Assembly (NCBI GenBank): GCA_963727495.1
Contig: CAVSGQ010000006.1
Location: forward strand, 682,001-746,000
Direction of reading: 5' to 3'
Source of the DNA: Actinophytocola sp963727495
GTDB taxonomy: Bacteria > Actinomycetota > Actinomycetes > Mycobacteriales > Pseudonocardiaceae
Length of the DNA stretch: 64,000 bases
Shown here: piece by piece, positions 63,039 to 64,000 of the stretch
Layout: every line of letters begins with the position of its first letter
Numbering within the stretch: position 1 is the stretch's first letter
Translations under genes and position numbers: made by a program
Notes under the pieces: model-generated
The model's input: only the letters and a program-made list of their open reading frames with translations
Told to the model about the DNA's origin: nothing
Database searches by the model: none

Positions 63039-64000
63039 GTGAAGCCAGGACATGACGAGCTGGCCAGGCTCACCGGCTGGGGGCGCACCGCACCGACCAC
63101 CGCGCACGTGGTCCGCACCGCGGACGTCGACGCGATCGCCACCGTCGTCCGGGAGGCCGGCGAGCGCGGCGTGATCGCCCGGGGGCTGGGCCGCAGCTAC
63201 GGCGACCCGTCGCAGAACGCGGGCGGCGTGGTCGTCGACATGACCGCGCTGGACCGCATCCACCACGTGGACGGCGACGCCGCGCTGGTCACCGTCGACG
63301 CGGGTGTCTCGCTGGACACGCTGATGCGCGCGCTGCTCCCGTTCGGACTGTGGCTGCCCGTGCTGCCCGGCACCCGCCAGGTCACCGTCGGCGGCGCGAT
63401 CGGCAGCGACATCCACGGCAAGGCGCACCACGTCGAGGGCAGCTTCGCCGACCACGTGCGGTCGATGGACCTGCTGACCGCGGACGGCACGGTCCACACG
63501 CTCACGCCCGACGGGCCCGACGCGGAGCTGTTCTGGGCCACCACCGGGGGCATGGGGCTCACCGGCATCGTGCTGCGCGCGACGCTGCACCTCAACCGCG
63601 TGGAGACCGCCTACTTCCTCGTCGACACCGACCAGGTCGGCGACCTCGACGAGCTGATGGCCCGGCAGACCGAGAACGACGAGTCCTATGTGGAGTCCGT
63701 GTCCTGGTTCGACGCGGTGACCACCGGCCCGCACCTGGGCCGGGGCATCCTCACCCGGGCCAACCACGCGACGCTCGCCGACCTGCCGCCGAAGCCGCGC
63801 CGCCACCCGCTGCGGTTCGACGCGCCGCAGCTGCTCACCGTCCCGGACGTGTTCCCGCCCGGCATGCTGAACCGGCTGACCGGCAAGGTGTTCAGCGAGC
63901 TGTGGTACCGCAGGTCCCCGACCCGGCACGGGGTCGTGCAGAACATCACCCAGTTCCTGCACCCGCTGGACATGTTCGGCGAGTGGAACCGGGGCTACGG
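63039..64000 (+). CDS. dprE1: DprE1: decaprenylphosphoryl-ribose oxidase (3' end outside window)
   Basis: The first 320 residues from a GTG. FAD-linked oxidase family: RGLGRSYGDPSQNAGG (FAD-binding), LPGTRQVTVGGAIGSDIHGKAHHVEG (cofactor loop with the conserved HGK), FWATTGGMGLTGIVL and SVSWFDAVTTGPHLGRG. It oxidises the 2' hydroxyl of decaprenyl-phosphoribose, the first half of epimerisation to the arabinose donor for arabinogalactan. The benzothiazinone-reactive Cys of the mycobacterial enzyme would lie beyond the window. Confidence 0.96.
   Translation, partial: MKPGHDELARLTGWGRTAPTTAHVVRTADVDAIATVVREAGERGVIARGLGRSYGDPSQNAGGVVVDMTALDRIHHVDGDAALVTVDAGVSLDTLMRALLPFGLWLPVLPGTRQVTVGGAIGSDIHGKAHHVEGSFADHVRSMDLLTADGTVHTLTPDGPDAELFWATTGGMGLTGIVLRATLHLNRVETAYFLVDTDQVGDLDELMARQTENDESYVESVSWFDAVTTGPHLGRGILTRANHATLADLPPKPRRHPLRFDAPQLLTVPDVFPPGMLNRLTGKVFSELWYRRSPTRHGVVQNITQFLHPLDMFGEWNRGY

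Overview
The window is high-GC actinobacterial DNA. It carries a mycobacterial-type arabinogalactan locus (galactan ABC exporter Wzm/Wzt, GlfT1-like galactofuranosyltransferase, a GtrA flippase-like protein and DprE1), so I place it in a mycolata-related actinomycete, most likely the Pseudonocardiales. This placement comes from gene content, not from a search.

Layout. 1-3.5 kb: a fused xanthine dehydrogenase-like enzyme, cut by the window edge. 3.5-11.2 kb: stress and signalling genes. These are a GAF sensor that looks like a dead histidine kinase, Hsp20 divergent from a TetR regulator, CorA, a GAF-ANTAR regulator, a GAF-ANTAR remnant, a DUF5994 protein and a small membrane protein. 11.9-25.8 kb: a SWIM-SNF2 helicase, a lipoprotein, a MalT/BTAD-type giant regulator, a secreted protein, a very repetitive surface protein with a degenerate SGNH domain, and an FAD monooxygenase. 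25.8-29.3 kb: gene remnants, a WYL regulator divergent from an epoxide hydrolase, then an IS1634-like fragment joined to an integrase fragment.

29.3-40.5 kb is mobile-element territory. A 1426-bp IS256-family element interrupts an unrecognised gene, with an 8-bp target duplication. A 44-bp piece of tRNA-Arg(ACG) is repeated 8.6 kb from the intact tRNA gene, which marks a genomic island. The island holds an AAA/TPR regulator-like ATPase, a hydrolase, a TetR/SDR pair, a 1.4-kb gene-poor G-rich stretch with 23-bp repeats, and a RelE-type toxin-antitoxin pair. A run of 19 adenines lies directly upstream of the pair's likely promoter. tRNA-Ser(GCT) follows the tRNA-Arg.

40.6-47.1 kb: acetoacetyl-CoA synthetase, an EspG-like protein coupled to a DinB protein, a dienelactone hydrolase-like protein without the nucleophilic Cys, a TauE-type permease and an alkaline phosphatase. 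47.2-57.6 kb: all six activities expected for CMP-pseudaminic acid synthesis (PseB, PseC, a PseG-PseH fusion, PseI, PseF) plus a GT29/sialyltransferase-like enzyme. The cluster is split by a rifampin phosphotransferase gene with its rifampin-associated element. 57.7-64 kb: the arabinogalactan locus. Together these suggest a cell-wall glycan decorated with a nonulosonic acid. pseI, the GT29-like gene and two other genes carry apparent 1-2 nt frameshifts, so either the system is decaying here or the assembly has small indel errors.
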